In this document: piece by piece, positions 11,901 to 24,355 of the stretch
Numbering within the stretch: position 1 is the first letter of the stretch
Layout of the letters: every line of letters starts with the position of its first letter
DNA from: Mytilus edulis
Lineage: Eukaryota > Mollusca > Bivalvia > Mytilida > Mytilidae
DNA: 64,000 bases
Direction of reading: 5' to 3'
Assembly: GCF_963676685.1 (NCBI RefSeq)
Contig: NC_092350.1
Coordinates: forward strand, 65,341,674-65,405,673
Notes under the pieces: generated by a model
What the model was told of the DNA's origin: nothing
Databases searched by the model: none
Seen by the model: only the letters and a program-made list of their open reading frames with translations
Made by a program: the position numbers and the translations under genes

Positions 11901-14900
11901 TTTACTTATATGTGTATATTTTCTTTACCTGTTCAAGTAAATAAAATTAACTTGTTTAAGTAGTATCCCTGACTACCAGTCAGTCAGGAAGTTCTTAAGA
12001 CAATTTCTTATCCTTATTTTCTGTACTAGCATGCTTGAACGTATACTTGAAAAATCGAAAACGAAGAAATGTCTTGTAAACTAAAAAAAATGTAACATTT
12101 GTTTATTAAATTTCATTATGCTTCACACTAGATATGGATAAGGTGTTCATTAACTAATTTTGCACCCTTACATTTCTTCCTTCTTATTGCATACTTTTTT
12201 CTTTCCAATATCATATTTTTACTTTTAAAATTATCAATATAAAGAGATGAAGTGTGATGGCCAGTGTCAGAGACAACTATCTAGTAAAAATCAAATGAAG
12301 TGGATGTAAGTAATTATAGACAACCATATGGCCTTCAACAATGAGATAAACCAATACCATATGATATAGTCTGCTATAAAAACTCCAACATGAAAAATAC
12401 TAAACAATTCAATTGTGAAAAACTGCTGGCCTAATAATCATAACAAAACAATTAACAAGAAACAAATATGAAAAGACATGGTTCAAGGACAACCACAACA
12501 GCTTCTTGTAATTGTGTAGAAGGTGTGCACATTGGGCTGTCAACCATGTTTCTCCTATCCTTATGATGAAATATTATGTATATATTAAAGTTAACACTTT
12601 CTATATATTTTGATTCCTTCAGTTTATTTTAGAAAATTTATGTTCCAAGGATATTTTACTCTCGTATATACATGATATATCAGTTGTACATATCAAAGAA
12701 ATATGTTTAGAAAAAAATCATGACTTACTCTGTTTTGTAGAGATTGGAAAAATGTGTTGTTGCAAAGGAAGAATTAGAAAGGGACCTTTATTCTAAAGTA
12801 AGGAAGACAAATTGTGCTTGGTATACGAGGGTCTACATAAGGAATAAATGAACCAAGGTTTTAAGAAAATTGGAACAACAAAAAAGAGAAAAACAGAAAA
12901 ATGGGACACATTTTCAGAAAAATTAACCAACAAAAAATTAAAAAGTGAAAATGAGAAATGGGCCAATAGAATAGAAAATAGAGGATAATGTTTAAAAAAA
13001 AAAAAAGGATAGCAAGTAATAGATTAAGAAAAATAGTCTGAAAGTTGAAGAATGCAGAAATGAAGGCACCAATCTAGACACATGTACAGTATATAAAATA
13101 GTTTAGGGTAAACACTATTAAAGAAACTCCAATAACTGTAATATAACAGCAATTTCATGATGTATGTACTCAGCTCAAATGATTAACAAATATGCATGAT
13201 AATTTTTTTTTGAAAATTCAACTATAAAGAACAAACATGTTTACAGTTTGTATGTCTTTACTTGCTTATTTAATTATTAAATTTTGTTTTTTAGTTTGCA
13301 GCAATTTTAAACAGTAAAAAAGAGAAGATCAGAGAATTGAAAGAATCTGGAGGTTTGTTTGAAATCAATTGTACAAATCATTTAGAAAAATAGAATTTAC
13401 CAAAGTCGATAGGTTTTCATATTGGCACAGATGTACATTTAGTTTTGACCCACTTTGCCAGTAAGGCCATCTTTTACCTTGATAAGGTTGCCAAGTGGTC
13501 TACGTACAGGGGCGGATCCAGCCATTTTAAAAAGGGGGGGTTTCCAACCCAGGATAAAAGGGGGTTCCAACTATATGTCCCCATTCAAATGCATTCATCA
13601 GCCAAAGAAAAAAGGGGGGGGTTCCAACCCCTGGAACCCCCCCCCCCCCCTCAGGATCCGCCACTGACGTAGTTCTACTACTGTAATCACTAGCCAGTCA
13701 ACACTGAGGTTGTGAGTTCGAACACCAGTCATGTGGGTGCACTCCACATTAATCTTAATTGACTATATAGCTAGGATTGTCAGTTTTCCTATTGAAGGTC
13801 AGTGTTTTTCTCCAGGGACTCCATCTTCCTTCACTAATAAAAATTGGTCGCCACGAAATAACATAAATGTGGTGCTAAAAAGTGGCGTTAATACACCAAC
13901 AATCAATTAATCTACCTTATAAACGGTCCGGATGTTGTTTATTGAGAATATATATAATGATCCAATACTAAAGAAAATGGAAGAAAAAAGTAAAGAATAG
14001 AGAAAAATAGAACAAAAATCAGGACAGGTGAATAATGGGGTGCTAAAATATAAGGAATAGAGAATAATGGGGATGGGGGGGAATAGGAATAAAGATTAGA
14101 GAAAAATAACCTAAAATTCAAAACAATGTAATACTGAAATGAAGTACTTCCTATTTGGTTAATGAATTAAGGAATCACTGAAGCATGACTGTGGTGGGCA
14201 CCCTTATAAAGAGATCTGAAACCCCCACTGTAATGTATTTAATAAATGTACTTATATCCTGTTACATTTTGCATAATGATGAAAAAAAAATATTCTTACG
14301 TTTTAAAATGTGTACAAATATATGAAGAATCTTTAAAATCACAGTTTATGATAATTATTCTTCACAGGTGTGGCAGTAAATAATGGTGACCCTGGACCTT
14401 CTAGAACAACAACAACAACGCAAAGTACTAAACGTTCAGCAAAGCAGATGAATTACAGGTCACTTACTACAGAATAAACAAAATAGATATTAACTATAAC
14501 TCAGAAAATGGAAACTCCCTAGGTCTTTTCTTTTTTTTTTAAAGTAGGGAAGGGGGAAGGGGGTGTTGGAGAAACGAAAACAGCAGTTCATTGTACAGAC
14601 CAATGGGCTAAACAATTTAACCAGCAATATATCAGATAATTTAAAAGAATAAAAACATTATGACAAATACTTCTTCACTGAGATTTTTTTTATCCATATT
14701 ACAAATTATTCCTTTGCTCTTTTTAAGCCAGATATAGACAGGCTGTATAATAGTAAGCATCTGCCTATCCATCCTGCCTCTTTTTGTATGTTGAATCAAA
14801 TATTAAATCATTAAATAGTCTATCTTTAAGGTGGTACCCAACACGTTCACTAAAATTAATTTGGCTAGTTTAATTTTAATAAAATTTTGACAAATTATTT

Positions 14901-17900
14901 ACTTTGACAATGTTTGACAAAAATATGAAAATTTCAAAAAATTTGAACCAGTCGTTTTATCAGAAAAATTACACTGGTTATATAGCAGTTTGACAAAATT
15001 TTGATCATTGAGAAGCTTAATATTCCCTTAACAACGTAACATAATTAAAACGTTAGCTGATTTTACAGAGTTATCTCCCTGTATTGTTAGGTACCACCTT
15101 AAGTGCCTTTATCGCTATTTTACTGAATTTTCCTTTGATCTTGATGATTTCCTTTCTCAGCAGTCGAGTGATATGAAAAGTTATCGCTAGTAACTAAGGG
15201 GGCATGTGGCATTGTCAATGAAATTGACATGAAATTGACAACATCGTCATAGGTAAAATTGCTATAAACAGATTATCATTGGTCATCTCAACTTCATTGC
15301 TTTTCTCACTTTTGCGGTACCGGCTCAAGCAAGAAAATCAATCTCATGGATATGATCAACCATAATCTTAAGTATTGCTGAATGTCATATGTAGAAATTT
15401 GGACGTAATTTATAATTTAAGATCAGAGGTAATTTTACACTTTAATCAAAGTTAAATATTCATTAAAATTTAATATATTTTTTGGAAATTTTAACACAAT
15501 GTAAAGATTGAATAAAGATGCTCCCATGTTTGTTTATGTGATAAGTACAACAATAACTTAATCTGTGATGTTGTACATGTTTAATATGATGTTTTTGATT
15601 ATTTCAGTGATGACGAAAATACCACTGATGATGAAAAGGTGAGATTCACTTCTATATATTAAGTTAAACTAAAGGAAAGAAATTTTTATTTAAACACTTT
15701 GCAAGTAGCCTTTAATATTTTCTTCAATAATTGGCTAATTACAGATAATCTTTAAACTCTTCATTAAATTGTTCTTGAATTCATCCTAGCTGCCTTTTTT
15801 CTTCATTTTGACAAAATATTTTGGTAAAAATTAATGCAATAATAAGTCTTATTTTATTTCATACAGTTGTTGATTTAAATGGGATCTTCCTTGTTTTGCA
15901 AATCACAATGATATTCAAACTTTATAAATAAATATTCTCTTTTCTATAAACATTTTTCAAAATTTCTTTTTAAGGTCACACAACACAGTAAGAAAGCAAA
16001 GCAGTCAAACCGATCAATGGACGAAGATTCCCTAGTGCTAGAAGATGAGAATGAAGACAAACCAAAAACTGTTGCAAGGTTTGTATATAGTTTTATCATA
16101 GTTAAGTCAAACGAATGAGCCCATGATTCAATGTAAAATGAGTATATAAAAAAGATGATGTGGTATGATTGCCAATGAGACAACTATCCACGAAAGACCA
16201 AAATGACACAGACATTAACAACTAAAGGTCACCGTACGGCCTTCAACAATGAGCAAAGCCCATACTGCATAGTCAGCTATAAAATGCCCTGATAAGACAA
16301 TGTAAAACAATTCAAACTAGAAAACTAACAGCCTTATTTATGTAAAAAAAATGAACGAAAAACAAATATGTAACACATAAACAGACAACAACCACTGAAT
16401 TACAGCACATACATAAATAATGTGGCGGGGTTAAACATGTTAGCGGGATCCTAACCCTCCCTAACCTGGGACAGTGGTATAACAGTACAACATAAGAACG
16501 AACTACAAAAATCAGTTGAAAAAGGCTTAACTCATCAGATGGACAAAAATACAAGTGAAAGTTATTATAGCCTTGTTTTTTTTTCATATATAAGAGTATA
16601 AGATGCTGTTTGGGTTATAAGGCACTTAAAATAACAATTGTATGTTGATTGTAATATCCTATAGCAGTATTTTAGAATTGTAAAATTTAAAAAAAAAGTT
16701 TAATATTGCATGAAAAAACTATCCTATAGTCAAGTGTCTAACTTAAATAAGTTATTAGAGAAAAATAACATGCATGTCGTTATTGTGGGCTAAAATATAA
16801 AAATACTGTAATAACATATGTATGTTACATGTTTCAAAGGGACAATATACAAACTTTATTTTGTTAAATTTTTCACAAGTTCTATTGATATTATAATTTT
16901 CTTTGTGTATACTAAACTTTGTAAAGATATAGCAATTCATAGTTCACCAATCATGCATAGTACACCTATGTTATTACAGAAAATATATTCCTGCAATAAC
17001 GAAAGGGTGTTATTACAGCTTCTTTAAATCTCTTTATAGACTTTGCTCAGACATATATCACAATGTATTTCAATTCATTGTAAGAAATGATGATCAGAAC
17101 TTGTAATGAGGCACTGTGCAAGATTCCAAGTAATTCCCAAGTGTCTCATTTACTCTCATATAATAAGTTACATGCCTGTAATAACTAAGCCTTGTTATTA
17201 TAGCTTAATTTTCCCTTAAAGGCCTTGTCTCATTGATTAACTATGGTTGATCAAAATTGTATTAATGGAATTAGGAAATTGGTTATCAAGGTAATATATT
17301 AAGCCACTGTGCAAAGTTTCAAGTATTCCCAAGTGCCCACAAAAGATAAAATATTTATGATATATTTAACTGATAACAAACATATGTTACTACAGATTAA
17401 GGAAAAAAGAGTAGACAACTCATGAAAGTGTCTGTAATAACACATGCAGGTTATTTTTCTCTAATAACTTATTTAAGTTAGACCCTTGACTGTCCTAAGG
17501 ACCAATTATAAGAAGTATAGAGTTATCTCCTATATATATAATATTACATTTAATTATCTGAGTTATCTCCTCCTATACCATGTATACAAAATTACAGTGA
17601 ATTGTCATGTTTCAAAATATTGTTACCATGTTTTATTGATTGATGTGGTTGTTTAAGTATTTTGTGGACACATAGAATGCATGAATTCATCATACAATCT
17701 TGTCAAATGATTTCGAAAACTGATTATTTCAGAAAAAGGGAGAAGTTTTGGATCCATTAAAACGTTTAATCCCGCTACAAATGTTTGCACCTGTCCTAAG
17801 TCAGGAATCTGGTGTACAGTAGTTGTCGTTTGTTTATGTAATTTATGCGTGTTTCTCGTTTCTTGTTTTTTTTTATATAGATTAGACCGTTGGTTTTCCC

Positions 17901-20408
17901 GTTTGAATGGTTTAACACTAGTAATTTTGGGGCCCTTTATAGCTTGTTGTTCCATGTGAGCCAAGGCTCCGTGTTGAAGGCCGTTCATTGACCTATAATG
18001 GTTTACTTTTTTTTAAATTGTTATTGGATGGAGAGTTGTCTCATTCGCACTCACACTACATCTTCCTATATCTATACACACGGAGTTGAAACATTAAAAA
18101 ATTCCTTGCTGACTTTTATGATAGATTTATGCTATGCAGTTATTTTTTAACAGATTTCAGTGCATCGCCCACAATCATTAGATATTCATTTTGAAAATTC
18201 AAATGGATTTTTTGGGGTTAATGTGTACTGTATAAATTGTATCGAATTTTATATTTATAGACCAAGAAGGACCAGGGAGACAAACAAGAAAACACCTAAT
18301 AAACCAGTTCTACCTAAAGTTTCTTCAAAGGATTCAAATACAAGGTACTTCCATTTAAATAGATGGTTATTAAGTGCATTTCTTTTATAATAAAATTGAG
18401 AATGGAAATGGGGAATGTGTCAAAGAGACAACAACCCGACCATAGAAAAAACAACAGCAGAAGGTCACTAACAGGTCTTCAATGTAGCGAGACATTCCCG
18501 CACCCGGAGGCGTCCTTCAGCTGGCCCCTAAACAAATATATACTAGTTCAGTGATAATGAACGCCATACTAATTTCCGAATTGTACACAAGAAACCAAAA
18601 TTTAAAAAATACAAGACTAACAAAGGCCAGAGGCTCCTGACTTGGGACAGGCGCAAAAATGCGGCGGGGTTAAACATGTTTATGAGATCTCAACCCTCCC
18701 CCTATACCTCTAGCCAATGTAGAAAAGTAAATGCATAACAATACGCACACTTAAAATTCAATTCAAGAGAAGTCCGAGTCTGATGTCAGAAGATGTAACC
18801 AAAGAAAATAAACAAAATGACAATAATACATAAATAACAACAGACTACTAGCAGTTAACTGACATGCCAGCTCCAGACTTCAATTAAACTGATTGAAAGA
18901 TTATGATTTCATCATATGAATATCAGGTACAATCCTTCCCGTTAGGGGATTAGTATCATACCATCATAACATATATGAGAAGAACATAACCCGTGTCATG
19001 CCAACAACTGGTTTTTTAATAAATGTGTTAAGCTCAGATGCAAAGACCCTATAAGTGAATCAATATTAACGCCAAAATAAGCAATCTTTAGTGACCTGAC
19101 AACAGTATCATAACTATAAATCTACTTTCATTGTCAATCTTCTTCTCTGCAACCCTTGGATCTTATCAGCTCAAAGCTTAAGCCAGCCTCTGGGTACTGG
19201 ATTTTCTTGCTGTGTTGAAGAACTATTAGTGGTCTTTGGTTGTTTTTTTTTGTTTTTTCCTCTCTGGTCAGGTTGTTTTCTCTTTGACATATTCCCCCAT
19301 TTCCATTCTCAATTTTATTAGACTCAATCATCCCATCATACTTAAATAGTGGGTATAAATAAAATGTGATGTGTTATCTGTTGATGAGACAGCAACCCAA
19401 CAAAACATTATAAAAGACAAACTAGATTGTTTACATTGACGCTTTCTGCCTTTACATCACCTCAGTACAAAAAGGCTATATGGCAAATTAATATGCACAT
19501 TCAGGATGCGATATCTTAACCCTGCTTTTGTAATAGACTGACATATCTGCTGAGCCACATAACAAGGTAACAGTTCACAGGAGGACATGTCTTTTTACCT
19601 GCACACATTATTTGGACTCCAACCCAACCAATCGTTACTCTTACTCATTGATGCCATGTGCGTTATAAGTGGAAAAGCAGGAAATACTGAGTTTTATGCC
19701 CCACCTACGATAGTAGAGGGGCATTATGTTTTCTGGTCTGTGCGTCCGTTCGTCCCTCCGTCTGTTCGTTCGTCCGTCTGTCCCGCTTCAGGTTAAAGTT
19801 TTTGGTCAAGGTAGTTTTTGAAGAAGTTGAAGTCCATTCGACTTCAAACTTAGTATACATGTTCCCTATGATATGATCTTTTAAATTTTAATGCCAAATA
19901 AGAGGGTTAACCCCAATTTCACGGTCCACTGAACATAGAAAATGATAGTGCGAGTGGGGCATTCGTGTACTGGGGACACATTCTTGTTAAGTCTGGTTTG
20001 CACAGCCAGGGTTCAAACCCACAACCTCCCACACTACCTCAAGACCACCAAGGCAGTAAAGGCATCTAGGAGGATATCATACAGTATACAATAATGTCCA
20101 CTTGTGTTAATATGTCTTTTGATGGAAAAAGCTTGACAGAGCCTCGCATTTCCCAGGTTTCTAAGCCTCATCATTATATCGTTGATACGTCAAATCAATA
20201 TTAACTGATTATTTTTCTACTACAGTTATACCTAAGCATTTTTAATATTTTACTTCTCAATATTATAAATGTATTATTTTTTTGTAGTTTATCAGAAAGA
20301 CCATCAACAAGTAGATCCTCAGAGAGACCATCAAGTACAAGGAAATCAAGGGCATCCTCAGGGAATTCATATGACAATGATGCTGACGCTATGCTTGATG
20401 AAATATAA
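8906..20408 (+). CDS. XRCC4: XRCC4, DNA ligase IV partner in non-homologous end joining (ten exons, complete)
   Basis: Coding exons: 8906-9035, 9885-10075, 11294-11458, 12741-12797, 13295-13352, 14368-14458, 15608-15638, 15975-16078, 18261-18344 and 20288-20408. Each has GT/AG borders and the phases join to 1032 bases, or 343 residues plus a stop; human XRCC4 is of similar length. Residues 1 to about 110 form the globular head, including the 'IDGIDVWKGQ' segment and the following 'DDLDNLRLAIKMDL' and 'LIWKK'. Residues about 111-200 (exons 3-5) are the polar, heptad-like helical stalk where the family dimerises and binds ligase IV. The rest is a disordered, Ser/Asp/Lys-rich tail with a basic 'PRRTRETNKK' stretch and a terminal 'DADAMLDEI', resembling the conserved acidic end of the family. 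The acceptor-like 'tcttttacag' 15 bases before the ATG suggests an untranslated upstream exon. Family assignment is firm; splice points are by eye. Confidence 0.92.
9109..9780 (+). mobile_element. MITE with long inverted ends in XRCC4 intron 1
   Basis: The left end 'cagtcaggggtactactt' is matched by the right end's reverse complement, and the match continues for about 34 bp with one or two mismatches ('acaagttattttta'). The subterminal parts are rich in 'acttgtataagtaa'. A truncated inverted relative lies at 11575-11976. A 92-codon open frame inside (9255-9533) has a counterpart in the other copy, but I recognise no domain in it. Confidence 0.75.
10090..10425. mobile_element. Palindromic MITE-like element in XRCC4 intron 2
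   Basis: The arms meet at 'aacccgctacacgggtt' near 10322-10340. They extend outwards through 'gtgcacac'/'gtgtgcac' and 'ctgtctat'/'atagacag' to 'atgactgtaatattttttc' at about 10259 and its complement at about 10402. The left flank contains 'ctgattggctgacg', a phrase common in molluscan repeats. No coding content. Confidence 0.65.
11575..11976 (-). mobile_element. Truncated, inverted relative of the 9109-9780 MITE
   Basis: Reverse-complement similarity to 9109-9540 runs from 'aattcatcaaagaaactga' to 'cttgtttaagtagtatccct'. One end of the family is missing. It lies in XRCC4 intron 3, opposite in orientation to the copy in intron 1. Confidence 0.65.
12243..12545 (+). repeat. Old, diverged family-A repeat in XRCC4 intron 3
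   Basis: It is recognisable by 'ccttcaacaatgag', 'tatagtctgctataaaaa' and 'aaacaattcaattgtgaaaa' in family order, with many substitutions relative to the copies at 3186 and 16145. Confidence 0.6.
13458..13905 (+). mobile_element. tRNA-derived SINE, interrupted by a MITE
   Basis: The head carries an A-box-like 'ttgccaagtggtctacgta' (13488-13506) and, beyond the interruption, a B-box-like 'ttgtgagttcgaacacc' (about 13710). The tail ends 'aataaaaattggtcgccacg'. A second copy of the same family lies on the minus strand at 25765-25996. It sits in XRCC4 intron 5. Confidence 0.7.
13508..13669 (+). mobile_element. Short C/G-run MITE inserted in the SINE, 5-bp target duplication
   Basis: It begins 'caggggcggatccagcc' and ends 'ggatccgccactg', inverted ends of about 13 bp with one mismatch. 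'acgta' directly precedes and follows it, and the SINE resumes without loss, so the target duplication is convincing. The interior has runs of G and of C. Confidence 0.75.
14825..15103 (+). mobile_element. MITE, copy 2 of the 'aaggtggtacc' family in XRCC4 intron 6
   Basis: The left end 'ttaaggtggtacccaacac' and the right end 'ttgttaggtaccaccttaa' form inverted termini. The interior is the reverse complement of the copy at 4205-4496. Confidence 0.75.
16145..16565 (+). repeat. Uninterrupted family-A dispersed repeat in XRCC4 intron 8
   Basis: The best reference copy in this window: 'aaaaagatgatgtggtatg' start, 'cttcaacaatgagcaaagc', 'cataaacagacaacaacc', and a 'gggttaaacatgttagcg' end region. 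It resembles an old SINE-like sequence; no promoter boxes were identified. Confidence 0.7.
17735..18072 (-). repeat. Family-A related repeat, inverted, in XRCC4 intron 8
   Basis: Reverse-complement family phrases include 'gacctataatggtttac', 'gttgaaggccgttcattg' and 'gagttgtctcattcgcact'. It carries a 111-codon open frame on the minus strand that I read as chance within the repeat. Confidence 0.65.
18388..18745 (+). repeat. 'gaaatggggaatgtgtcaaa' repeat in XRCC4 intron 9
   Basis: It contains 'gagacaacaacccgac', 'gcgtccttcagctggcccc' and a 'gggttaaacatgttt' tail. Fragments of the same family occur on the minus strand at about 6965-7080, 19155-19320 and 30290-30495. A family-level match only. 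Confidence 0.6.
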
Positions 20409-21130
20409 TCTGTTAAATTCCAAAATTTTACTGTGATTTTTATAATTTCAGGGTCATAGAGATTACTAATTCATATGAAACCATCAAAGGATTTGTACTG
20501 TATTAGGAATTATTATTGTTATATTGATTTTTATGCCCCACCTACGATAGTAGAGGGCCATTATGTTTTCTGGACGTCCGTCCGTCCGTCCGTCCGTTTG
20601 TTCAGGTTAAAGTTTTTGGTCAAGGTAGTTTTTAATGAAGTTGAAGTCCAATCAACTTGAAACTTAGTATACATGTTCCCTATGATATGATCTTTCGAAT
20701 TTAAATGCAAAATTATAGTTTTTACCCCAATTTCAGGGTCCACTAAACATAGAAAATGATGGTGCGAGTGGGGCATCCGTGCACTATGGACACATTCTTG
20801 TTTTTTATATTTTAACAATGTGATCCAAGACATGGAAATGTAATTTTATTGATATGTGTAGATTATGAAACAAATTTCCTAAGAATGCAACGTGTCTGTT
20901 TGTTTGTTCGTCTGTTTGTCTGTCCCGCTTCAGGTTAAAGTTTTTGGTCAAGGTAATTTTTAATGAAGTTGCAGTCCAATCAACTTGAAACTTTGTACAC
21001 ATGTTCTTTTTGATATGATCTTTCTAATTTTAATGCCAATTAGAGATTTTCCCCCATTTTCACAGACCATTGAACATAGAAAATGATAGTTCAGATGGGC
21101 CATCCGTGTACTAGGGACACATTCTTGTTA
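19690..21130 (+). repeat. Three dispersed copies of the 'gccccacctacgatagtag' repeat
   Basis: Copies lie at about 19694-19996 (XRCC4 intron 9), 20530-20802 and 20885-21128 (after the XRCC4 stop). Shared phrases are 'cattatgttttctgg', a tcc-gtc-cgt run, 'aaagtttttggtcaaggta', 'cttagtatacatgttccc' and 'ggacacattcttgtt'. The last two lie in the probable 3' untranslated or downstream region. Confidence 0.75.
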
Positions 21131-22177
21131 ATTATTACATTGTAGTTTTGACTTGCATTGATTAAAAATATAATAATTTATTCACTAATTAAAATTAAGG
21201 TAACCATAATTGAGGCCGATGTCTATAAAAAAACAATAAGTGTTTTAAGGTTAACCCGAAGTGAAATTATTGGGATGGACCAATCTATACTTTATGGATG
21301 CATAATACTTTTGGGGTAAAGATTGCTTGAAATGCAATCAAAACCTTAGGGGACTGACTTGATATCTATATCCTCTAAGTCTTATCACACTACCTCTTTG
21401 ATACACAAAATATAGTGCATTGATCATAACATTTTATACATCCTAATATCTCATACCTGTTCTAAAAATGTTTTTGTTAAAGTCATCTTTATAACAATGG
21501 ATTTATCTTCCTTTGTCTAGAATTGCTGTTAATTCAACTGCAACCAAAGCAATATTTAATTTTAATTCCCACTGATAAATTGAAGCAATCTTTACCATTC
21601 AGTGCTTATATATAAAGCTCTTTGATTATTATCGTGTTTATGTTTAATTATGTGTTAGAAATTTATTTGTTTTTGATATAAGACGTATTTGATGTTGAAT
21701 TTCATACCACATGTAACAGATTTTTTTAATGTTCAGCATATACATAGAGGATTCACATATACAATTGTACTAGTAGCTTTACTGTTAAGTATGTTGCACA
21801 TTTAATGCTCATGATAGAATTAATGTTTGTTTATGTCCAATGAAATCACTTTGAACCAATCAGTTTGTAAGCAAATTATTGTTAATATTCTGAGAACGTG
21901 ATTGTAGAGTTTCTTTTTGTTAGAGATTAGACAGATTTTATAGTTTTTTTAAGAGATTAATAACAAAAACCAAGAATTCAAAGCTACTATACAATGGTAT
22001 TTTTGGTACGTACAATTAGTGTTTGCTCAACATCCAGTGGCAATGCAAAAAATTTTAGGAACATTTTTGCTCCTCTTGAATTAAGGGGCATTCAGGAATT
22101 GACATGTTTTTGTAATGTATGTTTCTTGTAGTTTGTATATTTCATAACCATTAACAAATATACAGATAAAAACAAAA

Positions 22178-22183
22178 AATAAA
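22178..22183 (+). terminator. Candidate XRCC4 polyadenylation signal
   Basis: The hexamer AATAAA lies about 1.77 kb after the XRCC4 stop codon and is followed by 'gctttattgaataaaag'. Other AT-rich possibilities exist nearer the stop, so the true 3' end is unknown. Confidence 0.25.
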
Positions 22184-22199
22184 GCTTTATTGAATAAAA

Positions 22200-23084
22200 G
22201 ACTAGATACATTGTTTAAATAATATCAAGATATATCATATACATGTATTGCAATTCTACTTCCAGAACAAAACTATGAAAGGCAGCTAAAATAAAATATT
22301 TTAATGTTTGTCACTTATTTGTTGTCCAAAGTAAAATTTTACTTTTTTATAGTTCATATATCATAATAAAAAGATAGGGTATGATTGCTAAAAATTAACC
22401 AATCATATATATTTGTCATAACTGACTAGCTACAATTTACATATAAATGATTTATAATTTGTATAATGTATAAATATTCTTGAGTAAACATGGTTAAAAT
22501 CCTATGAGCATGTGTAGAAACTATCTGACTGGAATAAGACAAAGAAACATACAAAGCATAAACATCACAAATATTGTTTGATAGAAATACAACATTCTTA
22601 AAAAAAAAACAATCCAAGATTATAGTATAATTAAATATTGACTGGCTATATATGTTATGGGATAGTCTCAATGTTAACTGTTCTGTCTCCCAGAACTGAA
22701 GGATCATGGGACAAAACAGCTAGATAAGAATCTATACTAGCACCATAAGAGAAACAGCTACCCTGTAATTCCTGATTGAGAAATTAATAATGATCAGAAA
22801 TTCTCATATATAGACATTATAAAAAGAGCATCATTGTCAACATAACTTGTATAAATTTGAAAATGACTAGTTTAAGTAATGCCCTTGACTTTCGCAAGGA
22901 TTGAACTTTGGGTTTTTGGTCACACAAGTCAAACTAATGTATGAAATTCATTGTCTTCCTAAATGCCAAGGTTCAGTACATATAGGTTTCTAAATTAGAG
23001 AGGTTTTGGTTTCTGTATGTTACATTCTTGTTTTTAGATGTCAGCAATATTAACAGATCTGTAGCACTTTCAGAAAACTAGAGG
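22200..23084. other. Intergenic, nothing recognised
   Basis: AT-rich sequence with short chance frames only. No splice-bounded exon or repeat family was recognised. Confidence 0.4.
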
Positions 23085-24355
23085 CTCTCAAGAGCCTGTG
23101 TCGCTCACCTGTTAATGTGTTTACTGATGTCGGCCATCTTTGTTGGTAGGCGGGGTCATTAGACACTCTTTTTAAAAATAGATACCCTAGTATTATGATT
23201 GAGGCCAAGTTTGGTTAAATTTGGCCAAGTAGTTTTAGAAAAGATTTTTATACAAGTTACAAAAATGAGGAAAAGTTGTTTAATATTGACTCTAAAGGGC
23301 AATAACTCCTTAGGGGGTCCTCTAACATTTTTGATCATGATGACTAATTAGTAGATCTTACTTTGCTGAACATTATTGCTGTTTACAGTTTATCTCTATC
23401 TATAATAGTATTCAAGATAATAACCAAAAACTGCAAAATTTTCTTAAAATAACCAATTTAAGGGCAGCAACCCCAAAACAGGTTGTCCGATTCAACTGAA
23501 AATTTGTGAGGGGATATATCTTATTCTGATGGACATTAAAATCTTGAAAGATTTGCCCTAAATGTCTTGGTTTCAAAGATATAAAGCAAAAACTGCATTT
23601 TACCACTATGTTCTAATTTTAGCCATGTCGGCCATTTTGTTTGGTAGGCTGGGTCATCGGACACATTTTTTAAACTATAAACCACAATGATAATTGTTGC
23701 CAAGTTTGATTAAATTTGGCAATGTAGTTTTAGAGAAGAAGATTTTTTAGAAAAGTTACAAAAAATGATGAAAAGTTGTTAAAAATTGACTATAAAGGGC
23801 AATAACTCCTTAAGGGGTCGACTGGCAATTTTGGTCATGTTGACTTATTTGTAGGTCTTACTCTGCTGAACATTATTGCTGTTTACAGTTTATCTCTATC
23901 TATAATAGTATTCAAGATAATAACCAAAAACTGCAAAATTTCCTTAAAATAACCATTTCAGGGGCAGCAACCCAACAACAGGTTGTCCGATTCGCCTCAA
24001 AATTTCAGGGCAGATAGATCTTCACCTGATAAACAATTTTACTCCATGTCAGATTTGCTCTAAATGCTTTGGTTTTTGAGTTATAAGCCAAAAACTGCAT
24101 TTTACCCCATGTTCTATTTTTAGCCATGGCGGCCATCTTGGTTGGTTTGACGGGTCACGCCACACATTTTTTAAACTAGATATCCCAAGGATGATAGTGG
24201 CCAAGTTTGTTTTAATTTGGCCCAGTAGTTTCAGAGGAGAAGATTTTTGTAAAAGTTTACAGGCGACGGACGACGGACGACGGACGCAGGACGACGGACG
24301 ACGGACGCCAAGTGATGAGAAAAGCTCACTTGACCTTTCAGGTCAGGTGAGCTAA
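23085..24355 (+). repeat. Two tandem units of the 'cggccatcttggttgg' bivalve repeat
   Basis: Units of about 550 bp share 'gggcaataactcctta', 'gctgtttacagtttatctc' and 'gagttataagccaaaaactg'-type phrases. The second unit ends in a 'gacggacgacggacgac' run at about 24246-24310, then 'tcaggtcaggtgagct'. It is the same family as 3386-4036. Confidence 0.75.

Noticed and set aside
13488-13725. A real tRNA gene
   Set aside because: Only A and B box-like stretches of a SINE head, interrupted by a MITE; no cloverleaf could be drawn.
17653-17988. 111-codon minus-strand frame
   Set aside because: It lies wholly in an inverted family-A repeat and changes with each copy; no protein family recognised.
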